From positions 124,001 to 188,000 of the forward strand of contig NZ_JARDUA010000002.1 of NCBI RefSeq assembly GCF_029360645.1: a stretch of DNA of 64,000 bases, given 5' to 3'. Numbering within the stretch: the first letter of the stretch is position 1; each line of letters begins with the position of its first letter. Of this stretch, positions 45,118-53,860 are shown piece after piece. Below the pieces are notes generated by a model. That model searched no databases, had not been told where the DNA came from, and saw only the letters and a program-made list of their open reading frames with translations. This DNA comes from Pontibacter litorisediminis. GTDB taxonomy: Bacteria; Bacteroidota; Bacteroidia; Cytophagales; Hymenobacteraceae. The position numbers were made by a program, and so were the translations under genes.

Positions 45118-45210
45118 GTATTTTATCATCATTCAACATTGATCAGCAACCAATGCCAGTGTAACTTCAGGTTTATACCTGCAAGTTAGGGATTTTATAC
45201 TTGTTGGTTG

Positions 45211-45275
45211 GTCTGAATCAGGATTTACAAGATCGAGCAAGATGGACAGGATTTAACAGAAGGATTTTGATTTTA
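45211..45275. repeat. Dispersed-type intergenic repeat (AGGATTT units)
   Basis: The segment holds three AGGATTT-type units (CAGGATTTACAAGAT, CAGGATTTAACAGA, AAGGATTTTGATTTT). Similar AATCAGGATTTACAGGATT elements are scattered between genes in many bacterial genomes. It sits between the TatD gene and the 3' end of the glycosyltransferase gene. Confidence 0.45.
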
Positions 45276-45324
45276 CCAGGCACCCTCTATTACACATCAA
45301 AGCAGAACCTTAACTCCCCAACTT

Positions 45325-46416
45325 CTAATACTTTCTCCCCTTCCACCTGATCTTGAGCGGCAGAAAAAAGTAGATAATCAATATAACAGAAGAGATGACC
45401 AAGTATAGCTCGAAGAAGAAGTAAAGGTACCAGGGAGCACTGCGCCCCAGGCGGCGAAGGCAGAGGTGCAGGTAGAGGCTCTGCAGCAGAAGCTTGAAGG
45501 TAAAGATCGCCAGCATCACGCTTACCGAAGTATAGGTGAAGAAGGGCAACAATATCGGGTAATAAGCGGAGTGAAGTATAAAAATAATGGCCATGTACCA
45601 GGGCAGGTGCATGGAGCCCCGCATCCAGCGGCGGCGCTGCTGCAGGTAGTCGGTAAGGGTGGGCGCAGGTGTGGAGAGCGCCAGCACATGCGGATCATAG
45701 ATGTTCCGGAAGCCCCACCCGCGCTTCAGTACCTCGTTGAAGATGGCAATATCTTCGGTGATGGAGAAGCTTATACTTTCGTAGCCGCCGACTTCCTCGT
45801 ACGCCTGCCGCCGCAGCAGCATGTTGTTGCCCATAGTGGTTACCCGCAGCCCCAAATCCGACACCACCTGCATCAGCCCGAGCGCATACAGCCAATCCAT
45901 ACTTTGCAGTTTGGCAAAAAAGCTATGCTCCTCGGTTGTGGTGATACCTGTCACTACCCCCACGTTTTCCTTCATACCCGAGAGCATGGCCTGCACCCAT
46001 TCCCGCGGCACGGCAATATCGGCATCAGTATAAAAATAAAAATCGGTGGTGGCCAGTTTGGCCAGGTGGGCCAGCACGTTGGCCTTGCCCTTGGCTTTGC
46101 CCAGCGTGTGGGTAATTTGGATGCAGGTATAGTGCGGTTTGCCTCGTATAAAGGCGTCGATCACCGCGCGGGTGTTGTCTGTGGAGGCATCATCCCCGAT
46201 CAGCACTTCGATCTTGTCTTTGGGATAATCCAGTGCCTCGATTGCGTGCAGGCAGCGCAGGATCGTGTGCTCTTCGTTTCGGGCGGCAATAAGTATGCTG
46301 ATGCGGGGGTGCTCTTTGAAGTCCAGGGTATAGCGCTTGCGGTTAAACACCAGCAGGGCCAGCAGCACCAGAAAAAGGGAGAAGTAAAGTATAAAATAGG
46401 CTGCCGATACGATCAT
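45325..46416 (-). CDS. Membrane glycosyltransferase family 2
   Basis: 363 residues. One N-terminal membrane helix (VSAAYFILYFSLFLVLLALLVF), the GT2 catalytic domain with ISILIAARNEEHTI, GDDASTDNT, the DxD-type YTDADIA, TEDIAIF and the QRRRWMRGS processivity motif, then C-terminal membrane helices. Q-x-x-RW is typical of processive or lipid-linked synthases. Its start overlaps the end of the NodB-type deacetylase by 4 nt, so the pair probably makes and trims an N-acetylated surface glycan. The polymer is unknown. Confidence 0.92.
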   Translation of the reverse strand: MIVSAAYFILYFSLFLVLLALLVFNRKRYTLDFKEHPRISILIAARNEEHTILRCLHAIEALDYPKDKIEVLIGDDASTDNTRAVIDAFIRGKPHYTCIQITHTLGKAKGKANVLAHLAKLATTDFYFYTDADIAVPREWVQAMLSGMKENVGVVTGITTTEEHSFFAKLQSMDWLYALGLMQVVSDLGLRVTTMGNNMLLRRQAYEEVGGYESISFSITEDIAIFNEVLKRGWGFRNIYDPHVLALSTPAPTLTDYLQQRRRWMRGSMHLPWYMAIIFILHSAYYPILLPFFTYTSVSVMLAIFTFKLLLQSLYLHLCLRRLGRSAPWYLYFFFELYLVISSVILIIYFFLPLKIRWKGRKY

Positions 46417-47042
46417 AGGGTGTCGAAAGTATAGCCCAGGCTTGAAAAGTGCTCCACATACCGCGGCAGGGCATACATCAGGTTACGTTGGGCCTTCAGG
46501 CTGTCGTGGAATACGATAATGCTGCCGCTTTGGGTACTTATTATACTTTGGCGCAGGCACTCCTCCGGCGACAGGCGCTGGTCGTAGTCGTTGGTGAGCA
46601 CATCCCACATCACCAGTTCATACCCGTGGCGCAGCTCCTGCGCCTGCTTGCCGGTGATGCGGCCATAGGGCGGACGGAACAGCTTGGGCGCGCCAGGCTG
46701 TAGCTTCTCCAGTTCCTGCTGACACCTTTCCGTGTTCTGCACATACTGCCGCAACGGCGTCTGCCAGCCTTTCAGGTGGTTAAAGGTATGGTTGGCCAAT
46801 TTGTGGCCCTGCCTCAGCGCCTGCTGCGCCAGCTGTGGGTGCTTTGCCACGTTCTCGCCCACACAGAAAAAAGTAGCCTTTGCGCTATACTTCTCCAGCA
46901 ACTCCAGCACCCACGGGGTTACCTCCGGGATGGGCCCGTCGTCGAAGGTGAGGTACAGGACCTTGCCCTGCCCCTCGCGGTGCCAGGTATATCCGGGCAT
47001 CAGTTTCTTCAGCAACCAGGGCGTTTTGTAAAGGCGAAGCAA
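46413..47042 (-). CDS. Polysaccharide deacetylase (NodB-type)
   Basis: 209-residue CE4 esterase removing N-acetyl groups from amino sugars. Motif 1 TFDDGP (catalytic base and metal Asp), motif 2 NHTFNH (metal His), motif 3 RPPYGR, motif 4 WDVLTNDYD and motif 5 IVFHDS are all intact. No clear signal peptide; a short hydrophobic/basic N-terminus (LRLYKTPWLLKKLMPGY) precedes the fold. The following GT2 gene overlaps by ATGA. Likely targets are peptidoglycan or a PNAG-like glycan, inferred only from the pairing. Confidence 0.93.
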   Translation of the reverse strand: MLRLYKTPWLLKKLMPGYTWHREGQGKVLYLTFDDGPIPEVTPWVLELLEKYSAKATFFCVGENVAKHPQLAQQALRQGHKLANHTFNHLKGWQTPLRQYVQNTERCQQELEKLQPGAPKLFRPPYGRITGKQAQELRHGYELVMWDVLTNDYDQRLSPEECLRQSIISTQSGSIIVFHDSLKAQRNLMYALPRYVEHFSSLGYTFDTL

Positions 47043-47147
47043 TTTTATTGTTGATGGTTAAATTGTCTAATTGTTGAAGTGAAAGAGAAGGGTATACCTT
47101 GCTCGCGCCAACCAACAAGGTAACCATGCAGCAATTTAACAATTTAC
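47043..47147. repeat. AT-rich imperfect inverted repeat between phosphatase and deacetylase genes
   Basis: TAAATTGTCTAATTG near 47060 and CAATTTAACAATTTA near 47135 match as complements at 13 of 15 positions, with a second small repeat (ACCTTG/CAAGGT) between them. Could terminate the phosphatase transcript. Confidence 0.4.
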
Positions 47148-48371
47148 CTATTTAAACCGGCACGAGAGCAGCGTGATATCATCGTTGAAGCTGGCCTCCT
47201 CGTTGTAGAGGTTGATTTCGTGCAGCAACTGCAGGTGTAGCATTTTAGAGCTCAGGAAACGGTGGCTCATCATAAACTTGATCGTGCCCTCCACGCCAAA
47301 CTCTGCCTCCTCCTCATCAAACACCTCCGTCAGGCCATCGGTATAGGCCAGCACCATAGATTTCTCGGGCACATGCACCTTTCCTACTTTCATAAAGGGC
47401 AGCACATCGAAAACGCCCAACATGGTGCAGCCATCGTTCAATAGGGTGTGCGTGTTGTCTTCATACAGTAATATGGGCGCGTTATGGCCGGCGTTCACAT
47501 AGCTCAGCTCACGGGTGCTGCGGTTGTAAATAGCCACAAACGTGGTGATGAATTTCTCAGCGATCGCGTTGCGGAAGATCAGGTGGTTCAGCTCCGACAC
47601 CACCGTGTTGAGGTCTGAGGTCTGGCGCAGGATGGTGCGCAGGCCTGCCTGGAAGTTCGACATCAGCAGCGAGGCCGGCACCCCCTTACCCGACACATCG
47701 GCCACACAGAAAAGGAACTGGTCGGCATCTATTTCAATAAAGTCATAGTAGTCGCCGCCGATGGAGGAGTGCGGAATGTAACTGGCATGTATGGTAACAT
47801 CCTTGTCGTTGGGCAGGCTCTTGGGGAACAGCATGGACTGCACCTCGCGCGCAATCTCTATCTCGCGGCGAATAGACTCCTGGGCCAGACGCTGCCGGGC
47901 CATCCGGAGGTTTTCGATGGCTACGAGCATGATGTTACTGATCGTCTGGATGAAGTTAAGGGCATCCAGGCTGCTGGAATATTTCTCTATCTTACCGATC
48001 ATCACGAAGGCCAGCACCTTGCCATTGTGCAAAATAGGGATCAGGATATCAAAGCAGCGCCACTTCTTCTCCACCGCCAGTTTCGACATCTTCGTGATCT
48101 CCTTCACCTGCAGAATCTCCTTCGGCAACGATGCTCTCGTAAAGTCCTGGTCGGACCCGGCGCATATCTTACACTGCCAGTTCTCGTCATGCACAAACAG
48201 GGTCAGTCGCGCGATGTTGAGTTGGGCAAGTAGAGTAAAGCGGTATATCTTGTACAGCGAAGCCTCGGGCAGGTTAGCGTTGATCGCCTGTGTGATCTCC
48301 AGCAGCGCCGACAATTCCAGTTTCTTCAGGCTAAGCTCTTGCTGCGGGTTCGGTACAGTTATATCAGACAT
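47148..48371 (-). CDS. GAF-SpoIIE/PP2C-type phosphatase
   Basis: 407 residues. A coiled-coil start and a GAF-like domain (about 20-160) are followed by a linker helix (EIEIAREVQSMLFP), then an SpoIIE-type PP2C domain with metal-binding SSIGGDYYDFIEI, VADVSGKGVPASLLMS, VNAGHNAPIL, LAYTDGLTE and NDDITLL. Such RsbU-like enzymes dephosphorylate STAS-domain antagonists in partner-switching. The only STAS protein in this window is at 29327; pairing is speculative. Adenylate-type signals to the GAF domain are unknown. Monocistronic. Confidence 0.92.
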   Translation of the reverse strand: MSDITVPNPQQELSLKKLELSALLEITQAINANLPEASLYKIYRFTLLAQLNIARLTLFVHDENWQCKICAGSDQDFTRASLPKEILQVKEITKMSKLAVEKKWRCFDILIPILHNGKVLAFVMIGKIEKYSSSLDALNFIQTISNIMLVAIENLRMARQRLAQESIRREIEIAREVQSMLFPKSLPNDKDVTIHASYIPHSSIGGDYYDFIEIDADQFLFCVADVSGKGVPASLLMSNFQAGLRTILRQTSDLNTVVSELNHLIFRNAIAEKFITTFVAIYNRSTRELSYVNAGHNAPILLYEDNTHTLLNDGCTMLGVFDVLPFMKVGKVHVPEKSMVLAYTDGLTEVFDEEEAEFGVEGTIKFMMSHRFLSSKMLHLQLLHEINLYNEEASFNDDITLLSCRFK

Positions 48372-48866
48372 TCAGAATCTTTTTTGGTCTTCAGCACTAC
48401 GTAATTCGCCACTCATAAGTATATCAGAAAGTACCAGAAGACGAATACGTATACTTGGTAAAAGTACTAAAAAAAGGCTACCACCGGCACTTCTTCACTA
48501 AAAACCTTCCCGCATCAGCACCTTTCCTTCAAAGAATCAGAAGCTTCTGTTTTCGCAAGTAAAACCAAAGCCCTGACAGCCCGATAGTAAAGCGGCACAA
48601 GAGCGTTTCTGACCACCTGGCCACCTCGTTCACGGTTCATCAACAAGAGCCCTCCTGGTTTATACATATGTAAATCAGTATATTACATATTGCCTTTATA
48701 ACAGTTACTAAACCCAGAATGTTTGAGGTCTGCCGGCGGAAAAATCCAAGAAGCAAAAAAGCCTGCTAACCATGCCCTTCACCATGCCACATCCCTTTAA
48801 CTACTAAATATCTTGTAATCAAATATTTATCAGAATACAGTCAAATATTTCGGGGAAGGCAGGAGC
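48372..48866. other. Intergenic gap, nothing recognised
   Basis: About 495 bp, AT-rich toward 48660-48860. No ORF with coding character on either strand and no strong hairpin. It must hold the phosphatase promoter, but no exact TAnnTTTG box is evident. Confidence 0.5.
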
Positions 48867-49124
48867 CTAAATAGAGTTATGCACCACCAGGCCGGCCTTT
48901 GTGGCCAGAAAGAAGTACTCCTGGCACTGCTTCCCAAAGGTTGCCTCCTCGTATTCCAGCTCAGTGTCGGGGTCAGGATACAGTATTTTAACATAGCCTC
49001 TATGTATAAGCGACTGTAAAGCAGCGCATAACTCCTGGTCAGTTAAAGAGAGGGTACTTCTCAGGTCTGCATAGGATGTCACAAAGTATAGCTCGTCCAG
49101 AATGTCAAACTCGTTGTTGCTCAT
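48867..49124 (-). CDS. Small hypothetical protein, winged-helix-like
   Basis: 85 residues. Pattern ILDELYFVTSYADLRSTL, LTDQELCAALQSLIHRGYVKIL and EYFFLATKAGLVVH looks like a small winged-helix (helix, helix, wing), with acidic DPDTELEYEE in the wing. Its start overlaps the upstream glycosyltransferase gene by 20 nt, so translation is coupled. Similar short proteins accompany this GT2/flippase pair in related genomes as far as I recall. Function unknown. Confidence 0.75.
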   Translation of the reverse strand: MSNNEFDILDELYFVTSYADLRSTLSLTDQELCAALQSLIHRGYVKILYPDPDTELEYEEATFGKQCQEYFFLATKAGLVVHNSI

Positions 49125-50253
49125 GGGATCTGATGGTTCGGCCTTTCCAGTTGTAGCGGCCGAAAAGGCCTAAGACAGCTGTTGTAAGCACGTATGGGAT
49201 GTATACGAATTGCAGGGGCAGCATGTACCACAGGTAGCGGCGTGCCTGCAAAAAATTTGTTATCTGCCTTAAAAATAAGAAATCTGCTGCAAACTTGGTA
49301 AGATAGGCCCCTGTAAAGAGCCAACCCGGCAAACTACCCCACAGCACTAGCGGGATGGCCAGGAAAAGCAACAGGTTTATCAGGAACACCGACAGCGCCA
49401 CTAGCTGCACCTGCAGGCTTTGGTACGCTTTCCACTTGCTGGCCCACCTAACCCGTTGTTGCATAAAAGAAATCAAACCTTTACGCGCCGAAGTATAAAC
49501 TATCGCTTCAGGTGCTTTTAGGAATTTTACTTGTCCCGGGAAGATCTTATGCACCTTGTGCAGCAGGAACTCATCGTCGCCACTAGGGATAGCCTCGTTG
49601 CCTGCAAAGCCGCCCACTTTTTCAAAAACATCCTTTCGGTAGGCCAGGTTTGCCCCGTTGCACATGTTGGGCTGGCCAAGTGCCATGGAGGCTCCGCCTA
49701 TCCCGATCAGGCTGGCAAACTCCACCAGCTGCATCCGCTCAAAGTGCGCGTGGGTATGGTGAAAGCTAACGGGGCCACTGATGAAGTACGGCTGCTCGGT
49801 CTCGTAGAGGAAGGCATAGCTGCGCAGCCACTCCGGCCCCACCCGGCAGTCGCCGTCGGTGAAGACCAGCAATTCGCCCTGCGCCTGCTCCACCCCCACC
49901 TGCACGGCTGCTTTCTTGCCTTTATACTTTACATAATGTTCCAACTGCAAACATCTTATCGAAAGACCAGAGGCAAGTATAAACTGCTCTACTAAGGCAG
50001 CGGTTCTGTCTTCGGAGTGATCATCCACCACCAGCACCTCCACCAACTCACGTGTGTAGTTTTGGCGCTCCAGATCGTGTAGCAGGTGCAGGATGTTCTC
50101 AGCCTCGTTACGCACAGGAATGATAACGCTGATGCGCGTATCCGGTGCAAAGGCAGCGGGTACAGCCACATCAGGCATCCGCTTCCAGGCTTGCCACCGC
50201 CTTAGAATTATCCAACTATACCAAAGCAGCGAGAACAGCAGCAGCCACCTCAT
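49105..50253 (-). CDS. Glycosyltransferase family 2, membrane-associated
   Basis: 382 residues. An N-terminal helix (LLLFSLLWYSWIILRRW) is followed by the GT2 domain with ISVIIPVRNEAENI, VVDDHSEDRT, the DxD-like FTDGDCRVG, SGDDEFLL and QQRVRWASKW, then two or three C-terminal membrane helices. It resembles cytoplasmic-face glycosyltransferases working on lipid carriers. It overlaps the LPG-synthase-TM-like gene upstream by 4 nt and the small protein downstream by 20 nt, forming a tight three-gene operon. Confidence 0.92.
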   Translation of the reverse strand: MRWLLLFSLLWYSWIILRRWQAWKRMPDVAVPAAFAPDTRISVIIPVRNEAENILHLLHDLERQNYTRELVEVLVVDDHSEDRTAALVEQFILASGLSIRCLQLEHYVKYKGKKAAVQVGVEQAQGELLVFTDGDCRVGPEWLRSYAFLYETEQPYFISGPVSFHHTHAHFERMQLVEFASLIGIGGASMALGQPNMCNGANLAYRKDVFEKVGGFAGNEAIPSGDDEFLLHKVHKIFPGQVKFLKAPEAIVYTSARKGLISFMQQRVRWASKWKAYQSLQVQLVALSVFLINLLLFLAIPLVLWGSLPGWLFTGAYLTKFAADFLFLRQITNFLQARRYLWYMLPLQFVYIPYVLTTAVLGLFGRYNWKGRTIRSHEQQRV

Positions 50254-51239
50254 GCCACCACTCCTTTCCGCGCCAAACGCATCCGCAGCACAAAGTATAA
50301 ACCTACCACGCTGGGCACCGCAATGTTGAGCAACCAGAGGCTGAGGCTGGCGCTAAGCACCTGCAGCCGCTCCTGCCCTAGCAACCCAAACAGGTACATG
50401 GCCGATAGCTCCCGCACCCCCAGGTCCGATAGCAGGCTAACCGATGGCACAACGGATTTAAGGAAGAAGGTGCCCGACACGCCGCTCACGTACTGCAGCG
50501 GGCTGAGGCGCACCTCGAAAAGGATGAGCAATAGTATAAACTGCACCAGGAACACGGCATAGCGCCCCAGCGAGAGCCATAGCAGCCGCGTCATCTCCCC
50601 GGAAGTATAAGTGCCCATAATGGACAGGTAAGGCACGAACTTTCGCAGGGGCTTTATGACTGCCACCACCGCCACCATGGCTTTGGCATGGTAGAGCAGC
50701 AGCAGCATGGCCGTGCTGAGTGCCAGCAGTAACACAAACACACTCAGCGACACGCCCGGGTACTGCTGCCAGCCAAAGGCTAGTGTAAAGTAGAGCAGGC
50801 CCACCGAGCCTGCCAGCACCGTGGCCACCAGCTGGCAGAACCGCCCGATAAAGATGGCCCCAATAGCCTCCAGCCGCTGCCGGCTCTTCAGGGCCAGCAC
50901 CCTACCGACATAGTCGCCGAGGCGGTTTGGTGTGATGAAGCCCAGCGTAAGCCCCACCATTACGGCGCGGTACCCCTGCCAGAACGACATCGGCTCGAGC
51001 TTCTGCCCCAGCAGCTGCCATTTACGGGCCTCAAAACCCCAGTTTACAGGTATCAGGATGGCGGTGAGTATCAGCAGGTAGCGCAGCGGGCTCTGCCCCG
51101 CCTGCCGCAGGATGCCGCTCCAACTCAGGAAGGTATCGGGTGCCGTGAAGATAGCCTGGTAGAGCAGGAGCAGCGTTAGCCCCACCACCAGCACCTTTGC
51201 CAGCCCCAAAAGGAATTTTTTATGCAGCTTGATGTTCAA
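50250..51239 (-). CDS. LPG-synthase-TM / AglD-like integral membrane protein
   Basis: 329 residues with about eight hydrophobic segments. Family landmarks of the lysylphosphatidylglycerol-synthase transmembrane region (UPF0104) are [36 protein letters not shown] and [18 protein letters not shown]. The MprF aminoacyl-transferase domain is absent, so lipid aminoacylation is not implied; stand-alone members are thought to move lipid-linked substrates across the membrane. First gene of the operon with the GT2. Its ATG is only 24 bp from the ruvC start on the other strand. Confidence 0.9.
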   Translation of the reverse strand: MNIKLHKKFLLGLAKVLVVGLTLLLLYQAIFTAPDTFLSWSGILRQAGQSPLRYLLILTAILIPVNWGFEARKWQLLGQKLEPMSFWQGYRAVMVGLTLGFITPNRLGDYVGRVLALKSRQRLEAIGAIFIGRFCQLVATVLAGSVGLLYFTLAFGWQQYPGVSLSVFVLLLALSTAMLLLLYHAKAMVAVVAVIKPLRKFVPYLSIMGTYTSGEMTRLLWLSLGRYAVFLVQFILLLILFEVRLSPLQYVSGVSGTFFLKSVVPSVSLLSDLGVRELSAMYLFGLLGQERLQVLSASLSLWLLNIAVPSVVGLYFVLRMRLARKGVVA

Positions 51240-51249
51240 GATAATGTCT

Positions 51250-51257
51250 TATTTTTG
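51250..51257 (+). promoter_or_regulatory. ruvC promoter -7 box (short-leader)
   Basis: TATTTTTG is an exact TAnnTTTG match six bases before the ruvC ATG (51264). A CTTG -33 candidate at 51228-51231 lies 18 nt upstream, inside the start of the divergent gene. Transcription would begin at or near the ATG, implying a leaderless or very short-leader mRNA. Confidence 0.55.
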
Positions 51258-51263
51258 CACCCT

Positions 51264-51836
51264 ATGGCTTACTCCACTGCACTACCACCCAATAAACTCA
51301 TCCTTGGCATCGACCCCGGCACCCAAGTGATGGGCTACGGCCTCATAGAAGTGACTGGTTCTAAGGTGCAGGTGCTGCAGTTCGGCGTTATCCACCTCAA
51401 AAGCTACAGTAACCACGCCATCAAGTTAAAGAAAATCTTTGACAGGATGATACAGCTCATCGACGAGTACCTCCCCGACGAGCTGGCCATTGAGTCGCCT
51501 TTCTATGGCACGAACGTGCAAAGCATGCTGAAGCTGGGCCGTGCGCAGGGGGTCGCCATCGCCGCCGCCCTCTCCCGCGATATCCCATACGTAGAGTATG
51601 CGCCTAAGAAGATAAAGCAGTCAATTACGGGTAACGGCAACGCCTCCAAGGAGCAGGTGGCGGCCATGCTGATGCAGATACTCAAGATACAGGAGGTGCC
51701 CAAGCTGCTCGACGCCACCGATGCGCTGGGTGTGGCTCTATGCCACCATTACCAGAAAGGCAACAACGCCAAGCAGGGCGGCAAGTCTTGGAAGAGCTTT
51801 TTGGCGGATAACCCGGATAGGTTGGCGGGAAAGTAG
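51264..51836 (+). CDS. ruvC: Crossover junction endodeoxyribonuclease RuvC
   Basis: 190 residues from [20 protein letters not shown]; the in-frame ATG at 51222 lies within the divergent gene and upstream of the promoter, so it is rejected. RuvC resolves Holliday junctions with RuvAB. The RNase H-fold acidic residues are in [13 protein letters not shown] (Asp), [11 protein letters not shown] (Glu) and [16 protein letters not shown] (Asp pair). The C-terminal [17 protein letters not shown] tail is typical of Bacteroidota RuvC. Not linked to ruvA or ruvB here. Confidence 0.95.
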   Translation: MAYSTALPPNKLILGIDPGTQVMGYGLIEVTGSKVQVLQFGVIHLKSYSNHAIKLKKIFDRMIQLIDEYLPDELAIESPFYGTNVQSMLKLGRAQGVAIAAALSRDIPYVEYAPKKIKQSITGNGNASKEQVAAMLMQILKIQEVPKLLDATDALGVALCHHYQKGNNAKQGGKSWKSFLADNPDRLAGK

Positions 51837-52340
51837 GAGTATACTTCCTTTAGTTCTTCTGACTTTAGTTTTATTCTGGCGCCAGACTCCGCTGGTGCAT
51901 ACACCTGCCTTAGCCATTCTCGCTGCTCTGACTATCCTTGTCCAGTACCTAGGCCGCTGCGAATCTCCAAATTCGTGTAAGCCATACTTTGGCTGTACTT
52001 TCTAACTAGATCCACCTGCGGCTCTCCAACTGCTAGCGCGAGTTTGTAGCTCGTTCCTTTATACTTTCATAGCCCCTGCTTTTCGCAACTGGAGCCAAGC
52101 TATCCTTGCTAGCTTCTGTTCATCCACGGCTTTACCACCTACTTGTTTCACCTTTGGCTTTGGCTCGCTCCAGCCCGCGAGGGCTCGTCTTGGGGGTAGG
52201 GGCCCTCGATAAGGGTATCGCGCTGTGTTCCCTCCTGCGCCAGGGCGCTGCCGCTTGCGCGGCATCGGATCTCACAAGGCGCTCAACCCAAAGACTGGGT
52301 TCTTGTTCGATAGCTAGCGCTGACGGAGCTTGAACCAAGC
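51837..52340. other. GC-rich noncoding region with several palindromes
   Basis: No credible gene. Contains nested inverted repeats: GCCGCTTGCGCGGC near 52250, AACCCAAAGACTGGGTT near 52288, and GGAGCTTG-AAC-CAAGCTCC at 52325-52343. Composition and palindrome density resemble a dispersed intergenic element or a structured RNA rather than random spacer. Confidence 0.5.
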
Positions 52341-52513
52341 TCCCTCTCCTGTTTTTAGGGGAGGGCCGGGTGGGGTGAATTCCCCTCTCGGGAGGGGGTG
52401 GGGGTGGGTTTATATTTTTGCTGATGCGACACCAACAGCCATGAAACTGATGCATGCCCCAAAGCAGCTACTGAACTCCCCTCCTTAGACAAGGAGGGGC
52501 AGGGGTGGTTGGA
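52341..52513. repeat. Three hairpin-plus-G-tail repeat units, two able to form G-quadruplexes
   Basis: Unit 1 (52341-52378): CCCTCTCCT..AGGGGAGGG hairpin then CCGGGTGGGG. Unit 2 (52380-52411): CCCCTC/GAGGGG then TGGGGGTGGG. Unit 3 (52474-52513): CCCCTCCTT-AGAC-AAGGAGGGG then CAGGGGTGG. Each is a C-rich/G-rich hairpin followed by a GGGGTGG tail. Bases 52358-52375 and 52390-52408 each hold four runs of three or more G with loops of 1-2 nt. Confidence 0.8.
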
Positions 52514-52616
52514 CCCGGGCTGTAGAAACGCGGATCAGAATGTCCGTAGCAGCCGAATTTACAGACTATGAAATCTGGAACAGCACTACTACATCGCCTC
52601 CAGAACTAGCAGACAT

Positions 52617-52648
52617 TAAAAGAGCCGGCGCTTTGCAGTGCCGGCTCT
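52617..52648 (-). terminator. Intrinsic terminator after the HIT gene
   Basis: AGAGCCGGC and GCCGGCTCT pair around a 10-nt loop; on the minus strand a short T-run (TTTTAA) follows. Confidence 0.75.
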
Positions 52649-52675
52649 CACTAAATTTCTTTCTCCAGTTGTTGT

Positions 52676-53077
52676 TTAAGAAGCGCTGTAGGCGCTTCTG
52701 ATTTTTTCGGCCACCTCCTCAAACTCTGCTTTGCTGAATTGCTTCTTGTTAGCGAAGTTCATGTCCTGCATGCTGTTGAGCGGGATAAGGTGCACGTGTG
52801 TATGGGGCACCTCCAGGCCAACCACTGCCACGCCAATGCGCTTGCAGGAGACGGCTTTCTCCACTGCCGCCGCTACTTTCTTGGCGAAGGCCATCAGGCC
52901 CAGGTACAGCTCGTCGTCCAGGTCGAAGAGGTAATCGATTTGCTGCTTCGGTATTACTAAGGTATGGCCCTTGGCGGTTGGGAACACGTCCAGAAAGGCC
53001 AGGTAGCGGTCGTCCTCTGCCACTTTATAGGCAGGTATCTCTCCGTTTACGATCTTGGTGAATATCGAAGCTTCCAT
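52676..53077 (-). CDS. HIT family nucleotide hydrolase
   Basis: 133 residues, histidine-triad protein with HTHVHLIPL as the catalytic triad near residue 95. N-terminal SIFTKIVNGEIPAYKVAED and FLDVFPTAKGHTLVIPK are typical of HinT/Fhit-like hydrolases that cleave nucleoside phosphoramidates or dinucleotides. It starts 3 bp after greA, a pairing seen widely in Bacteroidota, and is followed by a terminator. Confidence 0.95.
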   Translation of the reverse strand: MEASIFTKIVNGEIPAYKVAEDDRYLAFLDVFPTAKGHTLVIPKQQIDYLFDLDDELYLGLMAFAKKVAAAVEKAVSCKRIGVAVVGLEVPHTHVHLIPLNSMQDMNFANKKQFSKAEFEEVAEKIRSAYSAS

Positions 53078-53080
53078 ACG

Positions 53081-53554
53081 TTATCGGCTTATCTCTAGTA
53101 TCTCAAATTCAATTTTGCCGGCTGGCACCGTTATCTCTGCTTTATCGCCCACAGACTTGCCCAGCAGGCCTTTGCCAATCGGAGACTTCACAGAGATCTT
53201 ACCAGCTGCCAGATCGGCCTCCTCCTCGGCTACCAAAGTATAATCAACGACCATGTTGTTCTTCAGGTTCTTGATTTTAACCTTGGAGAGGATGAGCGCT
53301 TTGCTCGAGTCCAGGTTCGACTCGTCGATCAGGCGTGCATTGCCTACGATCTCTTCCATCTTGGCGATCTTCAGCTCCAGGTGCCCCTGTGCGTCTTTGG
53401 CTGCATCATACTCGGCATTCTCGCTAAGGTCGCCTTTGTCACGTGCCTCGGCTAGTTGGCGCGCCACCTCGGCACGGCCCTTCGTCTTGAGCTCTGCTAA
53501 CTCGTCTTTCAGCTTTTGTAGCCCCTCAGCAGTGTAATAATTGATCTTGCTCAT
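53081..53554 (-). CDS. greA: Transcription elongation factor GreA
   Basis: 157 residues. It stimulates RNA cleavage in backtracked RNA polymerase. The N-terminal coiled coil (YTAEGLQKLKDELAELKTKGR, then DKGDLSENAEYDAAKD with the acidic tip residues) and the C-terminal FKBP-like domain (VDYTLVAEEEADLAAGKISVKSPIGKGLLGKSVGD) are complete. It is first in an operon with the HIT gene. A terminator hairpin lies 33 bp upstream, isolating it from the dehydrogenase transcript. Confidence 0.96.
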   Translation of the reverse strand: MSKINYYTAEGLQKLKDELAELKTKGRAEVARQLAEARDKGDLSENAEYDAAKDAQGHLELKIAKMEEIVGNARLIDESNLDSSKALILSKVKIKNLKNNMVVDYTLVAEEEADLAAGKISVKSPIGKGLLGKSVGDKAEITVPAGKIEFEILEISR

Positions 53555-53586
53555 AATTAGGTTTTCACGTTTTAAAACACAAAAAC

Positions 53587-53623
53587 AAAAAGAACGGCTA
53601 TGGCTTGCATAACCGTTCTTTTT
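53587..53623 (-). terminator. Hairpin terminator between dehydrogenase and greA
   Basis: AAAAAGAACGG and CCGTTCTTTTT form an 11-bp stem enclosing an inner TATG/CATA pairing. The minus strand continues into a T-rich tail. It most likely ends the dehydrogenase transcript, 237 bp after that gene. Confidence 0.7.
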
Positions 53624-53860
53624 GCCAAATATGTAAAATAATTTAATCCTTTTCCAGTGCGGCGACCGTTTAAATCCGAACTGCCGCCAAGTTTAGCATA
53701 AGCCTGACTTTTTGCATTTCCGTTCGCAGAAGGGCTCCTCCCTCACCGCGTGTGAACAAAGCAAAGATAAAAATTTATCTGATACTCCGCCTAAATATTT
53801 CCGAATCAAATTAGCAGCTGCATCTAGACACAGAACGTGGCAAGGTCCTGAAAGGATGCG

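Noticed and set aside
45466..46434. 322-residue plus-strand ORF
   Set aside because: Shadow of the GT2 gene; His/Gly/Gln-rich composition typical of antisense frames in GC-rich genes.
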